Notes: generated by a model not told the origin, from the letters alone. Shown: positions 34,192 through 42,741, counted from the stretch's first letter. The stretch: 64,000 nucleotides of DNA from Shimia sediminis (GCF_003990645.1 NZ_RYZK01000002.1:372001-436000); one strand, 5' to 3'. Numbers and translations: made by a program.

Positions 34192-35538
34192 CTACCTCCT
34201 GACCGCGCCCCAGGGACCAACGCGGGCGATCATGTCGTCGCGCGGGGTCTGGGGTTTGGGTTCTTCCATGGGGGCATCATGCCCGAATAATGCGGCACGT
34301 GCACCGGCCTTGTCGGCCTGATACTCGCGGTCCAGAAAATCCGCCACATAGGACCGTTTGGTGTCCGACCAGCCCGCATAAGCGCGATAGAACGCTTCCT
34401 TGTGACAGATGAACAGCTGGCGAATGTCCTTGGGCGCCAGCTCAGAGAGAACCATGTTGACCAGATCCTTATGCGGCGTATCGGCGGCGCGCAGCGTGTA
34501 GAAATAGGCCGGATGGTCGCTGGTGATGCGCGGCCACGGGCCTTCGTTTTCGGCCCAGTTCACCAGCCGTTGCAGGGCGTGGAATTCCTCGGGCAGACGG
34601 TCGGCATTGTTGCGCGCGAGGCTGCGGATATCGCGGCGGGTGGCATTGCTGAGGTCAACGCCCGCGTCCTGCGCCGCGTCGACAACGATAAAGTCCATCT
34701 TTTGCCGCAGGATCGCGCTGGCGTCGATGCCGCGGGCCTTGACGATCGGTTCCACCAGATCGTTGTAGTCAAAGAACTTGGCGATCTGGTTGCGGTCGCG
34801 GAAATCGAACACATGCTTGATCGGCAAGTCACCCAGGGCCGCCTTATCCCCTGCCGCAATTGCTGCGGGGTGGTCGAGATCGCGGAACAGGTACACCCCG
34901 CCAAAATGCGCCGTCCAAAAGGTATCCTGCTGAAATTCCATATGTTTCAGCCGCACAGGGTTGCGCGTCACATCGCCGGTGCGTTTGGCGACCGAGATCA
35001 TGTCGGCGATCAGAACGTCGTCAAACCACGCGTCTTCGTCACCTTTGAAGATGTCCACCATCTCGGCCAGCTTGTCGGCGTCGCGCAGGGTGCCCTCGGT
35101 GGTGTCCGCCTCGACCGAGACCTTGCGGATGTCGAACAGACGGGCGGGCTCGGTGACGGAAAAGACCGAGTTCACCAGATCTCCGGCGACGCAATCGCGG
35201 GCGGTGAGGGCGAATAGCTGCGGTTCGTTCTCAGTGATGAACTGTTTCAGAATACCCCGGCTGGTCGAGAACTGCGCGTTCAAGAGCGGCGCGGTTTTCT
35301 GTTCGGTGGTGAGCAGGATGAACTGCCGGTTACAGCCCCCTTGGTTGAGGTAGAGGTGGTCGTTCAGCTCGTCCCCGATCTCAGGGGAAAAACCCGAGAT
35401 GTCGATATGAAAATCGCTGAGGGCAGTGGTCTTGCCCGTCAGATGCTTGAGCGCGCGGTTGTAACGCTCGACGAGGACAGGCGAGGCCACCTCGATCAGG
35501 TTCCCAAACATCAGGCCGCGTTTAATCAGTCGGTGCAT
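34192..35538 (-). CDS. DUF6638-like protein, 448 aa
   Basis: Soluble protein without signal peptide or membrane helix. Starts MHRLIKRGLMFGNLIEVASP; contains GGCNRQFILLTTEQKTAPLL, HFGGVYLFRDLDHPAA, and a C-terminal helical half with SELAPKDIRQLFICHKEAF and SDTKRSYVADFLDREYQ. I recall this as DUF6638, of unknown function and found in Rhodobacterales beside an AAA ATPase; the number is from memory. GGAGG precedes the start. The space upstream holds a large GC-rich inverted repeat (35564-35630). Confidence 0.72.
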   Translation of the reverse strand: MHRLIKRGLMFGNLIEVASPVLVERYNRALKHLTGKTTALSDFHIDISGFSPEIGDELNDHLYLNQGGCNRQFILLTTEQKTAPLLNAQFSTSRGILKQFITENEPQLFALTARDCVAGDLVNSVFSVTEPARLFDIRKVSVEADTTEGTLRDADKLAEMVDIFKGDEDAWFDDVLIADMISVAKRTGDVTRNPVRLKHMEFQQDTFWTAHFGGVYLFRDLDHPAAIAAGDKAALGDLPIKHVFDFRDRNQIAKFFDYNDLVEPIVKARGIDASAILRQKMDFIVVDAAQDAGVDLSNATRRDIRSLARNNADRLPEEFHALQRLVNWAENEGPWPRITSDHPAYFYTLRAADTPHKDLVNMVLSELAPKDIRQLFICHKEAFYRAYAGWSDTKRSYVADFLDREYQADKAGARAALFGHDAPMEEPKPQTPRDDMIARVGPWGAVRR

Positions 35539-35563
35539 TTATGCCTCCGCTCTCCAATGGCCA

Positions 35564-35630
35564 GCGATGCGCCCGGCCCGAGGGTGGGTGCAGAATGCGC
35601 CCGCCCATGGGGGCGGGTCGGGCGCATCGC
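35564..35630. repeat. 67-bp inverted repeat inside the AAA+ operon
   Basis: Perfect 12-bp arms GCGATGCGCCCG (35564-35575) and CGGGCGCATCGC (35619-35630) enclose a smaller GC-rich hairpin (CCCGCC...GGCGGG). It lies between the 173-residue gene and the DUF6638 gene. In RNA it would be a very stable structure that could block read-through, cut the message or protect a 3' end; no T-run follows on the minus strand. Confidence 0.75.
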
Positions 35631-35643
35631 GGCTGCGCCGCGG

Positions 35644-36165
35644 TTAGACAACGACTTCATCGCACAAGGTCCCATCAACTTGCTCAACATCAATCTTCAA
35701 GCGTTCCCATTCCTTCTTCAGGAATTGTTGCCCCAAAGTGCAAATGTTCATGTGCATCTCACCGGTTATTTCTGGCTCGTCCTCATTAAGCTGGCCTAGC
35801 GCTTCGCTCATTGCACTAATGAGTTTTCCGACATCGGGATCAGCCGGATTCACCATCAATTGGAATTTAGACATCAGAAAGGTAAGCCTTTGATAGTCTT
35901 GAGCATCAAACTCAAATGAACTTAAAAGCGCATTGTAGTCTGCCAAAAGCACGCGTAGCTCTTCAATCCAACGCAGCCGAAACTCAGCAATCTGCATTTC
36001 TTTCTGTAGTTCGCGGTCAGACCTTTTTGACTGTTGCGCACGTTTGTCCGACGCTCGTCCACTCACCGTAGTTATTGCCAAAGTCAAAAGGGGCACCGCT
36101 ATCGTGGCAACTAAGGCTTGGTGTGTCTTGATCCAGCTATCAATTTCAGAAAGAAGCTCCAACAT
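35644..36165 (-). CDS. Putative membrane-anchored helical protein, 173 aa
   Basis: Unrecognised. One hydrophobic segment (about residues 17-35) followed by a charged, probably coiled-coil region (RASDKRAQQSKRSDRELQKE) and a helical domain. GC content is clearly lower (mid-40s%) than the neighbouring AAA+ gene, suggesting separate origin. The start (TGATG) overlaps the AAA+ stop, with a GTG three bases earlier as alternative, so translation is coupled to the ATPase. Confidence 0.7.
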   Translation of the reverse strand: MLELLSEIDSWIKTHQALVATIAVPLLTLAITTVSGRASDKRAQQSKRSDRELQKEMQIAEFRLRWIEELRVLLADYNALLSSFEFDAQDYQRLTFLMSKFQLMVNPADPDVGKLISAMSEALGQLNEDEPEITGEMHMNICTLGQQFLKKEWERLKIDVEQVDGTLCDEVVV

Positions 36166-38102
36166 CACCCCTTCCCCTCCAAATACCGCCGCTTCGCCTC
36201 TTCCATCCGGCGCATGTCGCGCACGGCCTCTTCAATCGCCACCTCATCCGACTTGTCGGCATAGCGGAACTCGGAATCGGCGTAGCGGTTGATTTCTTGC
36301 ACCACCATCTCGACCGTGATCGGCACGCGGAGGGCGCTGATCATATCCTTTTTCCGTTCATAGGTCTGGAACAGGAACAGCTCGGGGTTTTCCATCCACT
36401 CGTCGGGCAGCTCAAAGTCCATGGCGCGGACCTTGACGGCGTCGGTGATGTTCTTGATCGCGCGGCCGGTAAAGCGCGGGTCGACCTCTTGGATGGCTTT
36501 CAGATAGGTGCCGAGCTTGGCAATCGTGTCCAGCCCGCCGATCTGGTCGTGCACCTTGTCAAAGACGTTCATCAGCCCGGCCTCATGCGGGCGGGAGTGC
36601 GATTCAAACGACGCGGCGACGGCTTTCTGGATTGCCTGAGCTTCGAATAAATCGTGTTCTCCCAAGGGGATATCGTGGTTCTTGCCCATCAACAGAGCGA
36701 GGATGTCGATATAGTCTTCGCGGGTCTTGGGGCCGTCGACGAGGAACCGCGCCCCGGCACGTTGGCGCAGGGCGTCGTCGACATTCTCGGGGTAGTTCGA
36801 GAACATCCCAAAGGTGCAGTTGCCGCGCACGACGGTGTTGGCGCCCGCAAAGCTCTCCATCAACACGGCGGTGATTTCGAGTTGCCCCGCGCTGGATTGG
36901 CGGTCGCCGCGTTTGCCGGCCAGCTGGTCGATATCATCAATCGTGCCAAAGCCAATCGCCATTGGGTCTATGATATTGTTAATAAACGATTTTGCATTCT
37001 GCCCGGATTTGCCCTGATAGCTGTCGATATTGTCGGTCGAGAGGTTCTGATAGCGGAACGGATAGCCCGCGACCTGACAGTAATCGTTGATCAGACCGGC
37101 CATCATCTGGATCAGCGTGGTCTTACCCGTGCCGGGCATGCCGTCACCCATGAAGGTGAAGATAAAGCCGCCCAATTCGGCAAAGGGGTTGAGTTTCCTG
37201 TCAAAATCATAAGCCATCAACATCTTGGCCAGCTTCATGGCCTGATACTTGGCAATGTGGTTGCCGACGACCTCGTTTGGCTTTTTGAAGGTCATGGTCA
37301 GGGTGGTGCCCTTGGCGGCGCGGGCGGGGGTAAACCCTTGAATTGTCAGGTCATCTGCCTCGACGCGCCAGCTGGCACCGGTAAAGGCGGCAAGGCGGGC
37401 GGCAGTTTGGGCGCGCAACGAGAGCTTTTCCATCAGCTGTTCGGCAAAGGCGCAGACCGTCGCCACCAGCCGCGTTTCATCGGTGGCGAGTGTGGTGATG
37501 TCCTGGTCCAGCTCCCACAGGGCGCCATGCAGGGCCAGTTGGGCGTTGTCGGTCAGAACCTCTTCGACCTCGCCCACCTCTACCGTGACTTCGCCCAGAT
37601 GCGGGGCAAGCAGATAGGCGGTGGCATTGGCAAAGACATGCAGCACGGCGAGCGCTTCGGCGGTCAGGAGTTCGGAAAATTCCGCTTTGTTATCAGCGCT
37701 TAAGCTGCCCGCGAGGTTGGCGCGTTTGAGGTCGGAGAGGCCGGAGGCGTCCGAGAAATTCTCGCCCGTGGCCAGTGCAATCGCCAGTGCGCGGCGCAAC
37801 CCGTTCAACACGTTGGCCTGTGCGGGTGAGATCAGGGGATCGTCGCCATCCGCGCCTTCGATGCTTTCGACCAGATGCACGCCTTCGGGGCGCGCGGTGG
37901 AGCGGGTGACAAGGCCAGGGGTGGTTGACCGGAACCGGCGGCGGGTACTGATGCCGGGCGAACGCTCCTCCGTCCTGTCGGACGTCTTCGCCTTGGCGAT
38001 GCGCGGGGTGTGATCAAAGCCGTCGAGAAAGCCGTAGGCGGCGGCGTAGTGCTTTTGGATGTCTTCTTCGCGCAGTTCCATCTGATCGCTGGTCAAACTC
38101 AT
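36165..38102 (-). CDS. AAA+ ATPase of unknown system, 645 aa
   Basis: 645 residues. The N-terminal half (1-300) has a disordered basic stretch (SPGISTRRRFRSTT) and a helical domain; the AAA+ core follows with Walker A GDGMPGTGKTTLIQMM, Walker B-like IGFGTIDDIDQLAGKRGDRQ, sensor region VVRGNCTFGMFSNYPENVDDALRQRAGARF with arginine-finger candidates, then a helical lid. Signature resembles ClpX/MoxR-like single-ring ATPases, but no zinc finger, VWA or protease partner is visible. It is preceded by paired GTTGTACAAC palindromes in its promoter and is coupled to the 173-residue membrane gene. I do not recognise a named family. Confidence 0.85.
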   Translation of the reverse strand: MSLTSDQMELREEDIQKHYAAAYGFLDGFDHTPRIAKAKTSDRTEERSPGISTRRRFRSTTPGLVTRSTARPEGVHLVESIEGADGDDPLISPAQANVLNGLRRALAIALATGENFSDASGLSDLKRANLAGSLSADNKAEFSELLTAEALAVLHVFANATAYLLAPHLGEVTVEVGEVEEVLTDNAQLALHGALWELDQDITTLATDETRLVATVCAFAEQLMEKLSLRAQTAARLAAFTGASWRVEADDLTIQGFTPARAAKGTTLTMTFKKPNEVVGNHIAKYQAMKLAKMLMAYDFDRKLNPFAELGGFIFTFMGDGMPGTGKTTLIQMMAGLINDYCQVAGYPFRYQNLSTDNIDSYQGKSGQNAKSFINNIIDPMAIGFGTIDDIDQLAGKRGDRQSSAGQLEITAVLMESFAGANTVVRGNCTFGMFSNYPENVDDALRQRAGARFLVDGPKTREDYIDILALLMGKNHDIPLGEHDLFEAQAIQKAVAASFESHSRPHEAGLMNVFDKVHDQIGGLDTIAKLGTYLKAIQEVDPRFTGRAIKNITDAVKVRAMDFELPDEWMENPELFLFQTYERKKDMISALRVPITVEMVVQEINRYADSEFRYADKSDEVAIEEAVRDMRRMEEAKRRYLEGKG

Positions 38103-38119
38103 GACTCACCCTGTTTTCT

Positions 38120-38174
38120 CCATGTTGTACAACTTTTTTGTGGGGGTTTGCCCATGTTGTACAACTTGGTTATC
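38120..38174. promoter_or_regulatory. Paired GTTGTACAAC palindromes upstream of the AAA+ gene (copy B)
   Basis: The 16-base string CCATGTTGTACAACTT occurs at 38120-38135 and 38152-38167; each centres on the perfect palindrome GTTGTACAAC (38124-38133, 38156-38165), 32 bases or three helical turns apart. They lie 18-66 bases upstream of the ATPase start, the place for a repressor site. The tail TTGGTTATCC is shared with the element at 9457-9516. Confidence 0.65.
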
Positions 38175-38254
38175 CTTCAAAATTTGGCGGAAAACCCGCT
38201 CTTCGTGTTGCCAAAAATACTCGCGCCGCAGGCTTGGCCCGTGCGCGGGCCAAT

Positions 38255-39385
38255 TCAATAACTCAGCACCCTTCCGTGCGGACTCACCACATATTTTCGC
38301 ACAGCAGCAAACCCCGGTGGGTTCATGTCCTCGAGCACCTGGTAGGGGCGCTGCGGCAGGATGATGGCGCGTTCGGTGGTTGTGGCGCCGGTGTCCACGC
38401 CGCGGCCCGAAAAGGGATCAAGCGCAAAGATCTCGCGGTCGACAGTCGAGAACCAGCCGGATTTCTCCTGCGCCACCCGTTCGCTTTCCAGCGTCTCGAC
38501 GGTCCAGGCCAGTGCCCAGTCTTCGCCCTCGGGTGCGCGGGCCTGTTCCAGCACCTCGCGGATGGGGCCGGATTGTCGGGTGTAGGCCGAGGAATACATC
38601 GGGCCGACATGATAGCGGCGCAGGCGTTTGGGGTGGAGGTCATCAAAGCTCTCGTCGAACCCCTTGGCGATGGTCACCAGTTTCAGAGCGCCAAGCGATT
38701 GACCCATCAGATGCGCCTGCACCTCGGGCCAGCGACGTTCATCTTTGGGCAGGGCAGTGCGGCCTGAATCCTCGAGGTCCATGAGGTAGATCGTCGGCAG
38801 GTTGACCTGACTGTCATAGACGGCCCAGTGCAGCACAAACTTGCGCCGATCCTCGCCGATATTGCCGATCCACTGGATCTCGGGGTGGTTCTGGGCCCAG
38901 AAGATATCGCCCTTGACCAGTTCTTCGTAATAGAGCCGCTGCGAGAGGGCGAATTGCAGCTTGGTCGGCACCTCGCGGTCACCAATGATGACGCGCAGCA
39001 TCTGGTCCTTGAGGTCTTCGGCCGAGGGCATGTTGCGCAGGTGGCTTTGTGCCTGTTGCGCGTCGTTGGCCATGACGAGAAGCTCGTTGAAGATCGGAAA
39101 GCCGCTTTCGACCGCATCGAACGAGAGCGAGCCAAAGAACTGCCCCGTGTCGCGGCCCACCAGCAGGTATTTCATGCTGAGCGCGCGGAAGGTGTAGGAA
39201 AGCTGCGCGAGATAGCGGGTGAGGATGCGCACGTCTTCATTGCTGAGCGCGCCATCAGCCACGCGGGCGGCGGCGACACGGGTCAGGTGATCGGTGATCG
39301 CATCGAATTTCTTGAAGTAGCGGCGCGACGCATAGGTGTCGCGGAGCGCCTTGTGGTCGGCGGTGTGGGTGTCAGAACTACTCAT
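38255..39385 (-). CDS. Uncharacterised protein of the AAA+ locus, 376 aa
   Basis: Soluble, no signal peptide or membrane helix. N-terminal helical part (YASRRYFKKFDAITDHLTRVAAARV), middle with LRNMPSAEDLKDQMLRVIIGDREVPTKLQFALSQRLYYEEL, and a mixed domain with VYDSQVNLPTIYLMDLEDSG and MYSSAYTRQSGPIREVLEQ; ends PPGFAAVRKYVVSPHGRVLSY. No motif points to catalysis. It overlaps the upstream 102-residue membrane gene by four bases (ATGA) and is separated from the AAA+ gene by 152 bases holding the GTTGTACAAC pair. Probably the adaptor or effector of the same system; this is inference. Confidence 0.72.
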   Translation of the reverse strand: MSSSDTHTADHKALRDTYASRRYFKKFDAITDHLTRVAAARVADGALSNEDVRILTRYLAQLSYTFRALSMKYLLVGRDTGQFFGSLSFDAVESGFPIFNELLVMANDAQQAQSHLRNMPSAEDLKDQMLRVIIGDREVPTKLQFALSQRLYYEELVKGDIFWAQNHPEIQWIGNIGEDRRKFVLHWAVYDSQVNLPTIYLMDLEDSGRTALPKDERRWPEVQAHLMGQSLGALKLVTIAKGFDESFDDLHPKRLRRYHVGPMYSSAYTRQSGPIREVLEQARAPEGEDWALAWTVETLESERVAQEKSGWFSTVDREIFALDPFSGRGVDTGATTTERAIILPQRPYQVLEDMNPPGFAAVRKYVVSPHGRVLSY

Positions 39386-39690
39386 GCTTTCAATTTACCG
39401 TTTTCATCAAGGCCCAAATACGACGCCAACAATGCATTTACTTCAGTGCCTCTAAGTTCTTGTTGCGACCCATGTGTGTAGGGGCTCTGATTCCAGTGGG
39501 TGACGCGAAACAAAAACCTAGTGATCAAGCGGAATATCCCCATTGGCCCTACAAGGAACAAAGCTATGAATATCAAGACCAGTTGAAAGGAGCTGGCATC
39601 TGCCGGGTTCTCGCCAATCCATGCAGATACCAGGCCAACCAATAAGACGCCCAACAACAATGAAAGAAATGACCGAACTCTAACCGTCAT
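39382..39690 (-). CDS. Small two-helix membrane protein, 102 aa
   Basis: Unrecognised. Two hydrophobic segments (about 7-24 and 34-60), then a cytoplasmic-looking C-terminus ending VNALLASYLGLDENGKLKA. GGGGGGA precedes the ATG. Lower GC than the 376-residue gene it is coupled to through a four-base overlap. One of several small, AT-richer membrane-protein genes set into this locus. Confidence 0.66.
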   Translation of the reverse strand: MTVRVRSFLSLLLGVLLVGLVSAWIGENPADASSFQLVLIFIALFLVGPMGIFRLITRFLFRVTHWNQSPYTHGSQQELRGTEVNALLASYLGLDENGKLKA

Positions 39691-39762
39691 TTGTTCCCCC
39701 CGGCTCGGGTGCGGCTATGCCTCCACGCGCAAGCCGAACGTGAACCGTTTTTCCTTTGAAAG

Positions 39763-40098
39763 TCATTGGCCACTGTTCAACGTGCTGCTGCCGTCCGTGT
39801 ACAGACCACACCACCACATTGCGATTCCGCTTTTCGCCAGCTCCGTTTTAAGTCTCGGGTTAATCCTCAGCATTAAAGCCACAAGACGCGCCTGAACATA
39901 TCGAAGAAGACCGCAAAAACAGAATAGCAGGACAGAAACAAATGTGACGAGCAAAAGGACAACATTAAACTGTATCGGCCAGGGTAGATTGCCGACCTCG
40001 GACTTATGCCACACGCCATACACCGTCAGGATAACAGATGGCGCGCCCAATATAGCGCCCCATTTCAAGCTCCATTTTAACTCATCAATGAACGACAT
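39763..40098 (-). CDS. Small two-helix membrane protein, 111 aa
   Basis: Unrecognised. Hydrophobic helices at about residues 15-28 and 43-66; two cysteine-containing stretches (LLFCFCGLL, MWWCGLY). The start (TGATG) overlaps the stop of the coiled-coil gene, with a GTG at 40101 as alternative. GC content is below that of the coiled-coil gene. The 72-base gap to the next gene shows no structure I can name. Confidence 0.66.
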   Translation of the reverse strand: MSFIDELKWSLKWGAILGAPSVILTVYGVWHKSEVGNLPWPIQFNVVLLLVTFVSVLLFCFCGLLRYVQARLVALMLRINPRLKTELAKSGIAMWWCGLYTDGSSTLNSGQ

Positions 40099-41174
40099 CA
40101 CGCCCCATACAGGTTCTTGTCGTGCTTCTCGACGATCTTCTCGAACCGGCGGGCAAAGCGTTCGTCGGCCTTGGCCTTGGCCTCCAGCACGTCGCGGGCA
40201 AAGACCATGTGGTCCTCGTGGGCTTCCATCATCTCGGCCATCCGCTGGTTGGTTGCCGTGCCAATCGCCGCCATCGAGGCCTGCGCCTCTTTGTCGGTCT
40301 CGACGCCGATTTCATTGATGCGGTGGGCGACGTCCTGTTGCTGCGCGGTTTTCAGCGACTTGGTCAGGGCATCATAAAGCACGACACGCTGTTTGGTGTC
40401 GGTCTGCAGCTTGTTGATCAGCACCATCTGCGTCGCGGCCTGATTCTGCAGTGAATCGATCCAGGTCTTGCCCTTTTCGATATAGCGTTCCAGCGTCTGG
40501 GACTTGGCCACTTTGACCTGCTCGTCCTGCACCAGCTCGTTATACTTGTTGTTCAGCGCCGCCAGTTCGCTTTCCAGCTGGGTGCGGGCGGCAGCGTCCT
40601 GTTCCACGGAGATTTTGTTCTCAAGCTCGATGATCTTGGGGTCCATGCCCTTGATCTCATTCTTGACGGCCTCGAGCGCGCCAACGGTGGCCTCGCGGTC
40701 GTCCAGCGTTTCGGTGAGGTTGGTTTCGACCTTGTCCTTTTGTTCGTTCAGCACCGCCAGCTGCCCTTCGAGCAGTTGGGTGATGACGTCGGATTTGGCG
40801 ATCAGATCCTGCAGTTTATCGTCGATATTGGCGGTCTTGATGCGTTCCTGACGCATCGACTCGGCCTTGGCCCGAGCGAAGATGCCGACAAAGCTTTCCC
40901 AGCCGGTCTTGTCGCGCATCTGGTCAAAGTCCTTGGAAAAGGCCGCCGTCACGTCGTCCAGCCCCATGATGAGTTCCGCGATGTTGGCGTTCATCACCTC
41001 GGTATGGGCATGCACGTCATCCAGCGTGGCGTTTTCGATGTCGATGGACACGTCATCGCCTGTCTTCATCTTGGCCCGCGCGGCATCAATGCGCCCCGTC
41101 AACTCGGCGATCTTTGCCTGCGCCTGTTCCACCTGTGCCTGAGATTCGCGTACCTGCGAGTCAAAGTCAGCCAT
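40098..41174 (-). CDS. Long coiled-coil protein, first gene of the AAA+ locus, 358 aa
   Basis: Almost entirely helical and rich in Glu, Lys, Gln and Ala: a coiled coil at 1-40 (VEQAQAKIAELTGRIDAARAK), a middle domain with GWESFVGIFARAKAESMRQERIK, a second coiled coil (about 125-225) and a conserved block SQTLERYIEKGKTWIDSL with ATQMVLINKLQTDTKQRV. The overall plan recalls the all-helical TelA (toxic anion resistance) and PspA-like scaffolds, but I cannot assign it. GGAGGGATTG precedes the ATG at 41174. Overlaps the following small membrane gene, so likely acts with membrane partners. Confidence 0.75.
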   Translation of the reverse strand: MADFDSQVRESQAQVEQAQAKIAELTGRIDAARAKMKTGDDVSIDIENATLDDVHAHTEVMNANIAELIMGLDDVTAAFSKDFDQMRDKTGWESFVGIFARAKAESMRQERIKTANIDDKLQDLIAKSDVITQLLEGQLAVLNEQKDKVETNLTETLDDREATVGALEAVKNEIKGMDPKIIELENKISVEQDAAARTQLESELAALNNKYNELVQDEQVKVAKSQTLERYIEKGKTWIDSLQNQAATQMVLINKLQTDTKQRVVLYDALTKSLKTAQQQDVAHRINEIGVETDKEAQASMAAIGTATNQRMAEMMEAHEDHMVFARDVLEAKAKADERFARRFEKIVEKHDKNLYGA

Positions 41175-41499
41175 CAATCCCTCCGTTTATTCAATCACTT
41201 GGGCCCGATATGGGGAGTGTTAATCCGATTTACATCAGGCCGGGTACAACTTTGGGGAAAGTGTTGCAAATCCCCCCCAGCATGGAAAGAAGAAAGCTGC
41301 GGCAATGGGCGTGTCATAGCGCCTCTGAACCCTCTTTCCCGGTGCCGCGTGCAATGCTATAGAGCGGTCCTGACACACGGCGATGGCGTCGCCGGAGGGC
41401 ACATCTGCTCTGGTCTTGATCACCGTTCCTGTACGCCGGGACTTTCAATCGGGAGATTGAGGGCCCCGCAGCCCTCTCCCGCAGTCAAGGAGAAGGCGC
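41175..41499. other. 325-base divergent control region with leader hairpin
   Basis: Separates the coiled-coil gene (minus) from the amidinotransferase gene (plus). No coding region is supported. Close to the amidinotransferase start there is a stable bulged hairpin: CGGGA (41450-41454) and GAGGGC (41459-41464) pair with GCCCTC (41471-41476) and TCCCG (41477-41481), just upstream of the AAGGAG ribosome site. I checked for guanidine-riboswitch ACGR loop pairs and do not see them. Confidence 0.5.
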
Positions 41500-42621
41500 A
41501 TGGCCTGGTCGCCGGACAAAACCGAAGTCAAAAGCTGGAACGAATGGGACACCCTGCGCCACGTGATCGTGGGGCGTGCGGATGATTGCCATATCCCCCC
41601 CGAGGAACCCGCGCTGGACGCCAAGGTGCCCGAAGACAGCGACATGCGTGGCCAGTGGGGCCGCCGTCCGCAGGAAACCATCGACCGCGCCAATGAGCTG
41701 CTGGACAATTTCGCCGACCAGCTGCGCGCCCGTGGCGTGCGCGTGGATCGCCCGACGTCGATCGACCATTCGCAACCCGCGACCACGCCGGATTTCCACA
41801 CTGACAGCCAGTTCGGTTGTATGCCGCCGCGTGACGTGCTGCTGACCGTGGGGCATGAGATCCTGGAGGCGACGATGTCCTATCGCTGCCGTTGGTTCGA
41901 ATACCTGAACTATCGCCCGCTGATGCAGCAATACTGGGACGAAGACCCCAACTTTCGTCACGAGGCCGCGCCCAAGCCGCGCCTGACGGATGCGGATTAT
42001 CACCCGGATTACCTGTCCGAGAAAATCGGCGTGGCGCAGCGTCTGAAGTGGGCCGAGGAAAAGTTCTTTGTCACCACCGAGGAAGAACCGCTGTTTGATG
42101 CCGCAGATGTCCTGCGTTTCGGCAAGGACCTCGTGGTGCAACACGGGTTTACCACAAACCTCAAAGGAATCGAGTGGCTGCGCCGCCACTTCCCCGATCA
42201 CCGCGTGCACACCGTGAACTTTCCCGGTGATCCCTATCCGATCCACATCGACGCCACCTTTACCCCGCTGCGCCCAGGTCTGATCCTGAACAACCCGCAA
42301 CGCCGCCTGCCCGAAGAGCAGCGCGAGATGTTCAACAAGAACGGCTGGGACATCGTTGATTCCGCGCAACCGGCGCACAACACCCCGCCGCCGCTGTGCT
42401 ATTCGTCGACCTGGCTGTCGATGAACGTGCTGGTGCTGGACCCCAAGACCGTCTGTGTTGAAAAGTCCGAGGTGTATCAGGCCGAACAGATGGACAAGCT
42501 CGGCATGGAAGTGGTCGAGGTTGAATTGCGCGATGCCTATGCCTTTGGCGGCGGCCTGCATTGCTGCACGGCGGACGTCTACCGCGACGGCGACTGCGAA
42601 GACTACTTTCCGAACCTCTGA
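41500..42621 (+). CDS. Amidinotransferase of the glycine/inosamine-phosphate amidinotransferase family
   Basis: 373-residue guanidine-group transferase, which normally moves the amidino group of arginine to an amine. Seen: NEWDTLRHVIVGRADD at the N-terminus; conserved active-site elements FDAADVLRFGKDL, the histidine in YPIHIDATFTPLRPG, and the catalytic cysteine in AFGGGLHCCTADVYRDG (Cys355, as in HCWT of arginine:glycine amidinotransferase). AAGGAG lies nine bases upstream. The acceptor (glycine, an aminosugar or taurine-like amine) cannot be told. A terminator follows, then a cupin gene and a P1 peptidase. Confidence 0.88.
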   Translation: MAWSPDKTEVKSWNEWDTLRHVIVGRADDCHIPPEEPALDAKVPEDSDMRGQWGRRPQETIDRANELLDNFADQLRARGVRVDRPTSIDHSQPATTPDFHTDSQFGCMPPRDVLLTVGHEILEATMSYRCRWFEYLNYRPLMQQYWDEDPNFRHEAAPKPRLTDADYHPDYLSEKIGVAQRLKWAEEKFFVTTEEEPLFDAADVLRFGKDLVVQHGFTTNLKGIEWLRRHFPDHRVHTVNFPGDPYPIHIDATFTPLRPGLILNNPQRRLPEEQREMFNKNGWDIVDSAQPAHNTPPPLCYSSTWLSMNVLVLDPKTVCVEKSEVYQAEQMDKLGMEVVEVELRDAYAFGGGLHCCTADVYRDGDCEDYFPNL

Positions 42622-42640
42622 ACCGGGCCTTGCCCCACAC

Positions 42641-42672
42641 AAACGGCTCCTGCATGTCAGGGGCCGTTTTTT
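42641..42672 (+). terminator. Rho-independent terminator after the amidinotransferase
   Basis: Stem AAACGGCtCCTG / CAGGgGCCGTTT with loop CATGT and a T-run. Confidence 0.82.
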
Positions 42673-42741
42673 GTTGCCCCCGCCCGCGCCCGGTGCCACT
42701 CTCGCGGGCAAATCACCCCCCTTCTGCACCCTGGGAACCGC

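Noticed and set aside
38102-38123. Five-codon leader peptide (ATGGAGAAAACAGGGTGA) before the AAA+ gene
   Set aside because: Its ATG is part of the repeated CCATGTTGTACAACTT string and has no ribosome site; too short to support.
41400-41499. Guanidine riboswitch before the amidinotransferase
   Set aside because: A hairpin is present but the paired ACGR loops of the mini-ykkC type or the conserved ykkC core cannot be seen.
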